Source of the DNA: Dirofilaria immitis
Taxonomy: Eukaryota > Nematoda > Chromadorea > Rhabditida > Onchocercidae
Direction: 5' to 3'
NCBI GenBank assembly: GCA_024305405.1
Contig: JAKNDB010000087.1
Coordinates: 1,178,001 to 1,242,000, forward strand
Length of the DNA stretch: 64,000 nucleotides
Part shown: positions 26,073 to 36,919 of the stretch, piece after piece
How positions within the stretch are numbered: position 1 is the first letter of the stretch
Layout: every line of letters begins with the position of its first letter
Position numbers and translations under genes: made by a program
The notes under the pieces: generated by a model
The model's database searches: none
Seen by the model: only the letters and a program-made list of their open reading frames with translations
What the model was told of the DNA's origin: nothing

Positions 26073-28323
26073 TCACGAGAGGTTTTTTCCAGCATTATTT
26101 GCTCCATGCATTCGCTTCAAATAGTCAACCAGAGTTTCTGAAGGTGGTCGGAATGAGTAATATTTATTGCGGACTTTGACAAGCTTCTCATCACCATTTC
26201 CAATAACTACGCCTTAAAATTGTATTTAAAATCAATCGAAATTATAAATTTGGAATTGAAAAGCAAACAAAAATATGAAAAAACTTTGAAAAAAAAAGAC
26301 TATAAAAATTATTAGCAAATCTCCTAGAAATATTTGAACGTTAGAATATGAACATTTTAATATTCTAATTCCTACTAAAATTTTATAGGAAAATCACTTT
26401 TGAGATTAGAGAAAGATATTGCGATAACGCATGTATAGCAATACGCTGCAGTCGTGGTAAAACAGATGAAGACCATTCTGATACCGGTAATACATTTTTG
26501 TGGAAAAATTTTCGCATTTCTTTTTCATTTACAGCCATAAATTCCTGCAAAGTTTATATAATGAGACTAAGATTAAGAAGCTCGAACAAAGATTTTGAGA
26601 CATTACAATATTCGACAGAAGAAACAGGCTGCTCAAACAGATCTCACTAAGCTTGAAGCATATATTTCAAATTATACAAATGGAAACATATGTACCATTG
26701 GTAATGCTTTATGTCTTAATATCATCCTGAATCGTCGGTTCAATCGCGAAAACGAAACCTCCGCTGAATAAGACGGATGGCCTGAATTTTTATCTTTAGT
26801 TGAATATCTATAACCAATGTTTCCTTGATATTTTTCTTTATAGCCTCTAAAATTGGAATAAATTACTTATGCATTACAGATAATGCGAATACAGCAAACA
26901 CAAACTTGTTATGAGCGTCTTTCCACGTTTGATTTACGTTTTGGAAACAAAATTCAAGCAATGGAACGAACCATTACAAGCCTGATGCTCAAAAACATCA
27001 ACTCCTTCAGGAGGAGAGTCATCGCAGTAAGAGCAGTGTTGACGCACTTTCCCTGCTTCAAAGCTTTTCAGAAATTCTCGTTGTTCTTCTTCATTTTTTT
27101 CAATAAAAGTATTCCAAGCCTAAATGTCCTTCCGGTTATGCCAATTCATGGAATATCGTGTGCTAAAGGTTAAAGAATCAAAATGTTGAAGAACTCGAAT
27201 TTCACCTGCATATTCTCTTCTTCAATGAATAATTTTGAAAGAGCCGTTACTGTTGACTGTAAGATATCAGAATAATCTTCGCAGATATCTTCTGCATTTA
27301 CTGTCGAATATAGAAGTTGTGCTATAAAGAAAAAAAACAGTAAGATTAAAAATGAAACTAGTTCACATAATTCTGAAATATGGAGAAAGGAAATGCAATG
27401 ATCGATAATTTTTGTTTCAATTTTATCCTTCAGGAAAGTTATGCAGCCATGCTTCGGATGATACAGGATGTTATCTGTTTATTTAACTCTAGTGTATCAG
27501 ATATTCTTACAAAATAGTTACGCTTCACTATGCTACAAACAGCACAATCGACAATTACGATCTGTTTATAATACAAAGATATAAAGTTGAATTTCACGCA
27601 CTGATTAAAAAGTAATTAACGTAAAGAAATATCTTCGAGCTATTTTATAAAAAAAAGCCAAGATTATAATTCAGTCAACAAAACAAACCATTCTCATATC
27701 TACGCTGTTTTCGCGTACCTATCCGCCCTTTTTCATCTTTAAATCACCTGCCATATCACTTAACCATTGTGCCTTCTTTATATTGCGTGCATCCTTAAAA
27801 AATTTTTTTGTTCAACATTTTTCTTAATTCGAATCTTTTAGAAAAATGTGGCAGATTTTCATTTTGTTTCATCACTAAAGTTAAGACTCCAAAAAACTAA
27901 CCAACGGACATTTCCTCAACTTTAAACTAAATCGAAAAGAGAAACTCACTTTCTGTCTTCTTCGGTTCGGCGTAGAGTTTGCTGCGATAGCTTCGCTGGC
28001 ATCATTTTCTGGTTGAGTTTCTACCTCACTTTCATCATCAATCAAGTAACTAAAATGCAACCTTTCTTAATTTCCTTAATTAGATTTACTTATTTTCCTT
28101 CCAATTGTAATAAGCTCAACATTTCCTGTGTTTCTATAACAGAAGATACTCTTGTAGAAACTTTTGCTAATATCTTTTAATCAAAATGATCTTTCTGTAA
28201 TCTCTCAAACATAATTAAGCAAAAACAAAAAAAACAAACAAACAAAAAAAAGGAATAAGCTTACTCATCTAATGTGACAAAATTTGTCATTAATAAACGT
28301 GAATTTCGTCGAAGGACTCCCAT
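26073..28323 (-). CDS. R3HDM4: R3H domain-containing protein 4 homologue
   Basis: Eight exons run 28323-28265, 28049-27950, 27793-27689, 27321-27206, 27119-26972, 26781-26696, 26544-26398 and 26212-26073 (about 300 residues; human about 268). The conserved R3H-associated block appears as RNIKKAQWLSDM and AWNTFIEKNEEEQREFLKSF (human VWNDFMNRSGEEQ). It continues with SFSRLNRRFRMILRHKALPM and then a C-terminal R3H-type region with IHALSQYLSLIS and VRNKYYSFRPPSETLVDYL. A worm-specific insert RQHCSYCDDSPPE...HQAC looks like a small Cys/His metal-binding loop. The human protein is little studied and presumed to bind single-stranded nucleic acid. Two breaks each need one base: 27738-27740 in exon 3 and the A-run at the end of exon 7 (26398-26401). 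The identity rests on pattern matching along the whole length. Confidence 0.82.
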
Positions 28324-29961
28324 GTTGTAATGAAAATAGCTCAACGTTGAATTATAGCTGAAAATTATATTTATGAATGTTTATGATTACAACTAATAAC
28401 CAAATATAAATGGGGAAAAAAACGACAGAAGTAAATATATATATGTATATTCAAACAAATATGTATGTATGTGAATTCTAACTTAAGCATATTTCTCAAA
28501 TAATCAATTCAAATTAATTACTATTTTTAGATACTCAAACGAAATTTTATGTATTGAATGTAAAATACATATAATTTATTGTTTATATAAAAGTAGTAAA
28601 TATATTAAGTATCTTACATACATTATATAAAACATACATTGATTAGAATAATTTCAAGCTAAAAAAAAAAAATCTGTGATAATCGCATGATATTTCATAG
28701 AATTACATATGTGATAATAAGATACATGAAAAGTAATTTCAAACTGATAAATATTATGTTAAATTGCATACTGATAAATATTAACTCTAGCATCAATTCC
28801 CACCCCTCCTCTCCCCCTCCCTTTCCCCTCCCCGTGAAACTTAAAATAATCCTACGTTGGAAGTTTTTACGACGTGTTACTATCGTATTCATAACGTTCG
28901 TATCATGACAAACATGCATATTTACAACTCAATAACCATAATAGCAGCAGCTCTTCAATCACTTATCAAGTTTTATCTGTAAAAGACAAAAGATAAAGAT
29001 TTGATATGAATCATCAAACTGATAACATAGCTTCTTGCACAGATTGTTCATAAAATACAATATGTATTTTAAATGAAATCATCTCAATTCTATGAATAGC
29101 GATATGATCCAATCGATATCGTAGAATGATGCTCTCTACTAAGATGTTATAATTTGAATCTATCATTATTTCATAATTAAAAATACTTCTGAATCCTACC
29201 TTTTATCATACAACCGGCTATTTATTTGTCGAATAGAATATCAAATAAGAGATTATCAAATCAACATGAAATCACATGATCCAGATTATGATTAGCTCAA
29301 TGGAAGTTAAAATTGTATAAAATAATATCAATTATTTTAAGAACATTTTAATTTAATTTACTCTGATATTTAGAATAAACAATTTGGCTGAATCTTTTCT
29401 TTGAAAGCAACGATAAGGTATGATGCTTTCTAATCTTCTGATAAAATTAAAGTTGAATATGTAAAAGTAAACAAACAATACTATCATATTATTAGGATAA
29501 TTTAAAATAATCGTATAATTTATCTTTAAAATAGATAATTTGCCTGAATCCTTCAATCTGTAGTATCAGATAAAATCTGATACTACAAAAATAATCATTG
29601 GAATTTATCTCTTATCAATCTAATTATAACTCACTTATAAGATATATATTTTTATATTCAATATTTATCTTATCTGCCAGCAAATCCAATCTAATTCAAT
29701 CCAGCTAGCAACATTTCGTTCCCTATATTTATATTAAAAATAAATTATTGTTAGTCGCTCCTTATTTATGATCTATAAATTAATCATGATTAGTATTATT
29801 CGTGATCAAAAGTTAGCAGTTTTTTTTTACAATGTATCACAATAACTAATCTTACATCACCATTAATAATAATGTTTTGCAGTGTGACCTTTCTTCTCTT
29901 TACATCGTTTCATTGTCAATCGAAGATCAATTATTATTTGATCGTTGCATTTATCAAAATT

Positions 29962-30154
29962 TATTTCGAAAATTTTCTGAAATCCTGAAGTCCATATCTA
30001 TATGCGTTCTGTAATCTTCATCTTATTTGTCCGGAAATTTCCTGAAATCCTGTATCTATATGCGTTCTGTGACGTTCATCTTATTTGTTCGGAAATTTCC
30101 TGAAATTCTGAAACCCATATCTATATGCGTTCTGTGACCTTCATCTTATTTGTT
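29962..30154. repeat. Three-copy tandem repeat, about 60-75 bp unit
   Basis: Each unit carries TTTCTGAAATCCTG or a close variant, then TATCTATATGCGTTCTGT and TTCATCTTATTTGT. Units differ by short indels and substitutions. Confidence 0.9.
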
Positions 30155-31059
30155 GCTAATTTCAGTACAATTTTTAGCTCATTTCATTTATAGGATTGTT
30201 TTCTCTTACTTTTATTTCATCTTTTCTCCGGTCTTATAAATCTTTCTTTTCTATTGTATCGATAAATTTAATACTTTGATTTACAATCTAACAAGCATAA
30301 TTAGGCCAATATTTTAAGTCTAGACTTATCGATATTAAATTATAATTATCTTTCTATTCAGCTTCATTGTTGACTTCAGCTTTAGTATGCAACAAATTTT
30401 AGAATAAATTTTACAAATATATAAATATTGTCGATAATATAATTGGAAATCTTAAATAAATATTTTAAAGATCAAAAAGAAAACAATTACACTCTCATTT
30501 TCATTAATACTTTCTTTATAAATAATTAATAATAGTTGACTTATATTGTTGTAATTAATTGGAAAAAAAAAAGAATTGCTTCCATCAAAACGTTAAAGAA
30601 TTCAGAGGACTAGAATCAAATTAAATTTGATTCTATAAAAGAAAAAAAAGCTATTACAACAAATAAATATTATCATTTGATAAATTATTACATCTGAATA
30701 AGGAATAGAATATGAAATTTAAATGATAATCAGTGATATCATAAGTATGCATTTATCATCCAGCGATTCTTATCTTTTCATATTTCATTTCCATTTCCTC
30801 TATTTTTTTTTTTTTGTATATGAAATAATTAATGACAATTAAAATTTCAAATTTCTATTTCCTCTATAAAACAATAACATTTGAATTTATTACTGCATCA
30901 TCCAGCTATTCATTTCATAAACTTTTTGCAAATCAAAAGTTTCAATAGTAATGCTTAATTTGATCTATGATCAATGAATATGAATATTTTAAGTGTTAAA
31001 ATAGAGAAATATTGTATAGGAATGCATTTTTAAAGTTTATCTATGATATTTTTATATAT

Positions 31060-31145
31060 CCAACATTATCATATAGCCTATATAGGCCGACATTATCATA
31101 TAGCCTATATAGGCCAACATTATCATATAGCCCATATAGGCTATA
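31060..31145. repeat. Three-copy 27-bp tandem repeat with palindromic core
   Basis: The unit is CCAACATTATCATATAGCCT followed by ATATAGG. It contains the near-palindrome AGCCTATATAGGC, so every unit could form a small hairpin. Confidence 0.88.
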
Positions 31146-31809
31146 CAAGTATAATAGTTTATTGAAATTTTAATATAAAGAAGATTAGAATAATTTAGAT
31201 TAAATTTTTAAACAATTAATGTTATTAGATTGTTCAGCAATTTATCTACATATATTATACTAATTTATTTATTTACTCAACTATTTCTCTTAATATATTA
31301 AGTGTAAATTATATCCTAAATACTAAATTATATTTTAATACATAGTTTGGAATAAAAATATGAATTATATAATTTCGAAATGATATGACTTATTTTTGTT
31401 AAAATAAAAAATTGCTTTTAAATTTAGCGATTTTTTAAAATCTCATTCAGCAAGTTATTATATCAATATTATTATTAAATTTTTGTTTCATTCAACTTTC
31501 CCAATCATTCATTTTTTTTTTTTATAATTTTATTAATTCATTGAGGAATGATTGAATTTCGAATTGATAAATGATAAATGAACGAGTTATTATTTTATCG
31601 CTTAATCGTCAGTATTTTTAACCGATTGATTTTTGCATCACGTAAAACTATTCATTTAATATACTCATCGAACAGATATTATCTTTGACTATCCATCTTT
31701 GTTACATTATCGTTCTTACAACAAAAATAGTTCAAGTGATAATAGAAAATTACATTATTCTGAAAAGAGAAGTTAAGATTCCACAAATTCATCCGACCTT
31801 ATTACAAAA

Positions 31810-32366
31810 TAATTCATCCTTCTATCCTAACTTTTCCAATACGTTTTCTATCAGCGCAACAAGAATATTGTATGGATCAATAGAGCTAATTCAACAATGT
31901 TTACGTATTAGCAAAGATCAACAGTAGATATAAGTCGATGAGGAAACAACAGTAAAACTTACTTATAGACTAGAAAGATCAGATACATTAGGCAGGAAAT
32001 CAATCTATCAGCATATGTTCCACAAACCGCAATTTGTAATAAATCAAAATCTAAACGAATGAATACAAAAAAAAAATGTCGCAATTATTAACGCATAACT
32101 GAAGAAGGCTATCACAGAATCATTGAATTGATTAGATAAGAATTATCCAATCTTCTGGAAGTATTAAAATTTTCAAAATTTACCGAAGTACAAATTATCG
32201 CAATATGTCTTAACCGTTCTTCGAAAATTTTTAAAAATTCGTATTGCTTCAAATATTCGGCCAAAATTTCAACTTTGACATTCAAATAAGAAAAGAGAGA
32301 ACACAATTTTTGCTTATCGCTATCACTTAATATGATAGAGTCAAGTAAATAAATTATCGAAGTCAT
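31810..32366 (-). CDS. Possible small unidentified gene, two exon-like blocks
   Basis: A minus-strand ATG at 32366 opens 60 codons (MTSIIYLLDSIILSDSDKQK, then a leucine- and charge-rich stretch ending IAIICTS) up to a good GTAAAT donor at about 32187. A second open stretch near 31885-31810 reads SIDPYNILVALIENVLEKLG before TAG. Both look more like protein than the surrounding DNA, but I could not join them in frame with certainty and recognise no family. It may be a fragment of a decayed gene. Confidence 0.25.
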
Positions 32367-33002
32367 TATTCGGCAACAATCTTTAATAAAAATGAATATA
32401 TGAACGATTTTGGCATATCAAAATTATCAATATATTTAACCGTTGGAAAGGAAATGAACATTTGTCCAATGAATAAATTAGTTATGAGTAATGCAATAAT
32501 CTAATTCTCGACAATTTCGATTGCTCTCGATTATTCATTTATTATAGCAATAAGATTTAATGATTTTATTTGCTCAAACGATCAATATTACTTATAATCA
32601 TATATAATTTTATTGATACATATATTTTTATATATATAAAAAAAACTAACAGAAATTTTATAAATATATAAAAACAAAGAAATAAAAATTATTTTTTTGG
32701 AATTAATTTTTCTGCTAAGAAAATATTATTTTAATTAATTATTTTCACTGTTCAATTTTAAATAATATTTTTAATGGCATAATGTTAGGAAAATATTGCA
32801 AGAAATTTTGAATAATTTAAACGATGCATTAGCAAATGATAAATAGGTGTTATTTAAACAAATATAACATAATTTATAAGTAAAAAATAACGATATATAA
32901 CTTTTATAATATTTAAATCAACAAAAATTTAATAATAAAATTTGGGAAAAATTTTAAACCTTTTTAAATTCAAATTATAAATGATTATTAGAGTTATTGA
33001 CA

Positions 33003-33757
33003 AATATATCATATGATACTCATAATTAATTTATTCAAATATATCACATGATACTATATTATTTAAAATTGTACAATAAAAAATCATTAATTAAATATAT
33101 CATATGATATTCATAATTAATTTATTCAAATATATCACATGATACTATATTATTTAAAATTGTACAATAAAAAATCATTAATTAAATATATCATATGATA
33201 ATCATAATTAATTTATTCAAATATATCACATGATACTATATTATTTAAAATTGTACAATAAAAATCATTAATTAAATATATCATATGATAATCATAATTA
33301 ATTTATTCAAATATATCACACGATACTATATTATTTAAAATTGTACAATAAAAAATCATTAATTAAATATATCATATGATGACTCATAATTAATTTATTC
33401 AAATATAATCACATGATACTATATTATTTAAAATTGTACAATAAAAAAATCATTAATTAAATATATCATATGATAATCATAATTAATTTATTCAAATATA
33501 TCACACGATACTATATTATTTAAATTGTACAATAAAAATCATTAATTAAATATATCATATGATACTCATAATTAATTTATTCAAATATATCACATGATAC
33601 TATATTATTTAAAATTGTACAATAAAAAATCATTAATTAAATATATCATATGATAATCATAATTAATTTATTCAAATATATCACACGATACTATATTATT
33701 TAAAATTGTACAATAAAAAATCATTAATTAAATATATCATATGATATTCATAACTAA
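33003..33757. repeat. 91-bp satellite array, about 8 copies
   Basis: The unit is about 91 bp (AAATATATCATATGATACTC, then ATAATTAATTTATTCAAATATATCACATGATACT... and TTAAAATTGTACAATAAAAAATCATTAATT). It repeats head to tail roughly eight times with small length differences in A runs and single substitutions. Each unit is itself two related half-units, both containing ATATATCA(C/T)ATGATA. No coding content. Confidence 0.95.
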
Positions 33758-33989
33758 TTTATTCGATTCGATGTTCATTATTCGATGAATAAACGAAGCA
33801 AAGAAATGAAATTAATGAAAATCTAAAAATCGTTTGATCTTTTCGAATCATTCTTATCGGCAATTGAAAGTTTCAATATTAGCAATTATAAATATGAACA
33901 AGTATAGATAGTGAAAAAAATTTCTTAAAATTATCTTATTTAAGTTATCGAGATCCATACATATTGCTTTGGGTTTTATATAGCTGCAA

Positions 33990-34400
33990 ACGGGTATATA
34001 CACCGCAAAAGAATGCATGTTAAGATTGTTCAGGCTTCCTTCGTCCTACGCGATGATTCTAGGCTTTTTTTTAAGTATATGCAATGTACAAATACCAACT
34101 TTTTGACAGGTGTTATGATGATGACCATTAACATTTTGTTGCGATGCTTCTAATTTTCTATCAATGTCATCTTGTGAAGAAACAAACAACACAATGATAA
34201 GAGGTCTTCATGATGAATTGGATTGCTTTCAGAAATAAATGGATCAATAGCAAGTGACCTTTTAGATAAATCGAAATTTTCTACTTATGGATACGATAGA
34301 AAAATCTTGCCGATTAGAATCAAACTCATTTTTGAATTTTTCCACAATTCTGTCACAATCTACGGTTTTAGAAAATGAAAGTTGAAGAAACAAAAAAAAG
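33990..34400 (-). CDS. Coding-looking remnant or small gene, unidentified
   Basis: The minus strand shows three protein-like stretches in different frames: DCDRIVEKFKNEFDSNRQDF (about 34365-34300), SKRSLAIDPFISESNPIHHE (about 34275-34215) and SSQDDIDRKLEASQQNVNGH followed by HHNTCQKVGICTLHIL (about 34185-34080). Just before the third there is an ATG at about 34212 and a hydrophobic LIIVLFVSS. It would form a signal peptide if one frame shift is allowed. This could be a real small secreted-protein gene affected by the same indels seen elsewhere, or a decayed gene. No family recognised. Confidence 0.3.
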
Positions 34401-35184
34401 AGATAAAAAAGGATTCTAAATAATTAATTTTGATTGATAAGATTTATCATCAAAAGAAAAATAGGTATCAAAAAAATTTTAAACATGAATTTGTTGTAGG
34501 TACTATTATTGAATGAATACAAAAGCAAAGATAATAAATGATAAATTTAGCTATTAAATTAAACAAAATTTTAAACAACAATTTCGATCACTTATCATAT
34601 TTCAGCAATCAATAATTCATAATTTATCATTTTGTTCATGCATTTGCTGAAATTTCTTTCAAATTAAAATTTCCTTTAAAATAATTGATTTAGATGAACA
34701 CTATAATCAAAAGTGATAAGTATAACTATCTTTATATATACATACATATATATATATAAACACGTATATCACGTCACGTAAATTACAAATTATGATATTT
34801 TAATATATTATATATGAAATTTATGTTAAAATGAATTGCAGACCATTTTGTCTTATTTTTTATTCTTATTTTGCATAATACAATAATTTCTCAAAAAATT
34901 GAATTCGAAATTTTGCAAAATTCAAATTGAAAATATTTTTAGACTTAAAATAATTAAATTAAAAGATATGATATCATCAAAAAATTATCAGTAAAAATAA
35001 AAGAAAATTTTAGTAATAGAACAATAGAAATTAATTTATTGGATGAATTATTTCCTTCTGTTTATATTTTCTCAGGCGAATTTTCTAAAATTTTTATTTA
35101 TTTCTAAGAATTTAAATTTCAACAAATTAAAATGTAACGAAAATATTAAAATTTAATAGCATCAATTTTTCCTAATTTAATAAT

Positions 35185-35515
35185 CAAGAAATATCAATCG
35201 AGAAATATGAATCGAGAAATATGAATCGAGAAATATGAATCGAGAAATATGAATCGAGAAATATGAATCGAGAAATATGAATCGAGAAATATGAATCGAG
35301 AAATATGAATCAAGAAATATGAATCAGGAAATATGGATCGAAATATGAATCGGGAAATATGGATCGAGAAATATGAATCGGGAAATATGGATCGAGAAGT
35401 ATGAATCGGGAAATATGGATCGAGAAATATGAATCGGGAAATATGGATCGAGAAATGGATCGAGAATATGAATCGAGAATATGAATCGAGAATATGAATC
35501 GAGAAATTTCAATTA
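35185..35515. repeat. 14-bp minisatellite with 28-bp higher-order variant
   Basis: The basic unit GAATCGAGAAATAT repeats many times from about 35200. From about 35335 it changes to a 28-bp alternation GAATCGGGAAATATGGATCG + AGAAATAT. It ends with three 13-bp GAATCGAGAATAT units. The minus-strand frames through it (ISRSIFPDSYF repeats) are products of the repeat and are not genes. Confidence 0.95.
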
Positions 35516-35839
35516 GAAAATCCTCCTCAACACTGCTTTTATTATTTTGTGGGAAAAAATTTAAAAAAAAGTAATAAAAAGATTTATATTTCATTATGCT
35601 TATTGTCATTGTTGAAATATATTGATATTGAAGAGATGAGAGAAGTAAACAGATCGGATAAATACATTTTAATCAAATTGCAGAAATTTATTGATAAAAG
35701 AACAAATGTATTGTCATTTTGAAGAAGATAAATGTTAGCTCAAAAATTGCTAATGAAAATATGTGAAGGAAGGAGGGAAGAAGAATTTCAAGTAAATTTT
35801 TCGAATTTTTATGAAATAAAGTCCGAGTGTTATATAATG

Positions 35840-36215
35840 GAAGTATTGATCGATTGATTGATTAATTGATTATAATGATTGATTGATTAATTGATTATGA
35901 ATATAATTAGAATAGCAGATACTGATTAGTGGGACAAAAATTTACTTATTTTACTATAGCAAATTTTTCCTTTTTTCTTTAATATGTAAAATTGATAAAG
36001 AAATTAATCGATAAAGAAAACTTAATATTGCCATAATATATATATACAATGTAATGTTAGATGAGAAGACTGACTGATTGATTGATTGATTAATTGTGAT
36101 AAGGTACGATTGATTACAAATATTTTTTAAGATAAAAAGTTGCAAAAAAATTTTAGGAATGGAAATTTGATCCAATATGATATAATTTGATCCAATATGA
36201 TATAATTTGATCCAA
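35840..36215. repeat. GATT-rich and 20-bp tandem repeats
   Basis: ATTGATTGATTAATTGATTA units occur near 35847-35898 and again near 36070-36094. At about 36165-36224 a 20-bp unit TTTGATCCAATATGATATAA repeats three times in perfect tandem. Confidence 0.9.
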
Positions 36216-36229
36216 TATGATATAAGATA

Positions 36230-36919
36230 GAATCTACTATTGCAATATTTTATTGAATGCATCTTTTAATTTAATAAAATTTAAAATTACGCTAAAATTA
36301 GTCAAATTAATTTAATTTAGAAAGATCAATAAACTTCAACTTATAAATGAAATGAGTTTAAATTATTTATATTCCGTAAATATGCTTTAAAGAATTTTGA
36401 ATTAATCATTAAATTATTTCGATGCATCCTAAACTTTCTCTCGAAATTTTTGAAAACTTTGTTTTCAAGTTTTTAGGATTAGAATTGCTGTAGAACAAGA
36501 GAGACAAAGACTATTTGTACTTCAAATCTAACCTCTCTCATGAAGCATCTATCCATCCGTTCTTTGATTACAGAATTTCCAATGAATCGGAAAATTGCAT
36601 AACGCCCCATACTAATTAGCTCTGTCGTAATAGTTCAATCATTTCCTCCCCATTAGCTCATAATTCCCCGTGAGTTTTCGGGAAGTTAGGGATAGGTAAT
36701 TTCAAGCTGCAGGAGTAATTAGTGGGATTTTCTGGAAGTCCTGGTGTAATTATTATGAGAAGCTGAACTTAAAAATTCATTCGTAGAAAATGCTAGAATC
36801 TTATGACATAAGTCAAGACGCATCATCTGTAATAATAATTTATGTAATTGTTAAATTCCATGCAAAAACTTTATGCTGTTTTCTTTTTATTAATCTCAGA
36901 TTTGTATTGCTTTTCAGAC
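36230..36919. other. Upstream region of PPIL2
   Basis: No gene recognised. Base composition becomes less AT-biased from about 36480 to 36760, as expected for a promoter region. The stretch ends with a splice acceptor (GCTTTTCAG) two bases before the PPIL2 start codon. Confidence 0.4.

Larger units (their letters stand above)
28330..31680. other. Gene-poor AT-rich DNA with short tandem repeats
   Basis: No exon recognised. It contains a C/T-rich stretch (28797-28834), a three-copy repeat of about 60-75 bp (29962-30154) and a three-copy 27-bp repeat (31060-31141). It is the upstream flank of R3HDM4, so its promoter should lie near the right-hand side of 28323. Confidence 0.45.

Noticed and set aside
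31685..31927. Plus-strand ORF of 80 codons
   Set aside because: No ATG start in a good context, no domain, and a more protein-like reading exists on the opposite strand over part of it.
35310..35609. Minus-strand ORF of about 99 codons with repeated ISRSIFPDSYF motif
   Set aside because: It is the translation of the 14/28-bp minisatellite, which stays open because the 28-bp unit lacks stops. No gene structure.
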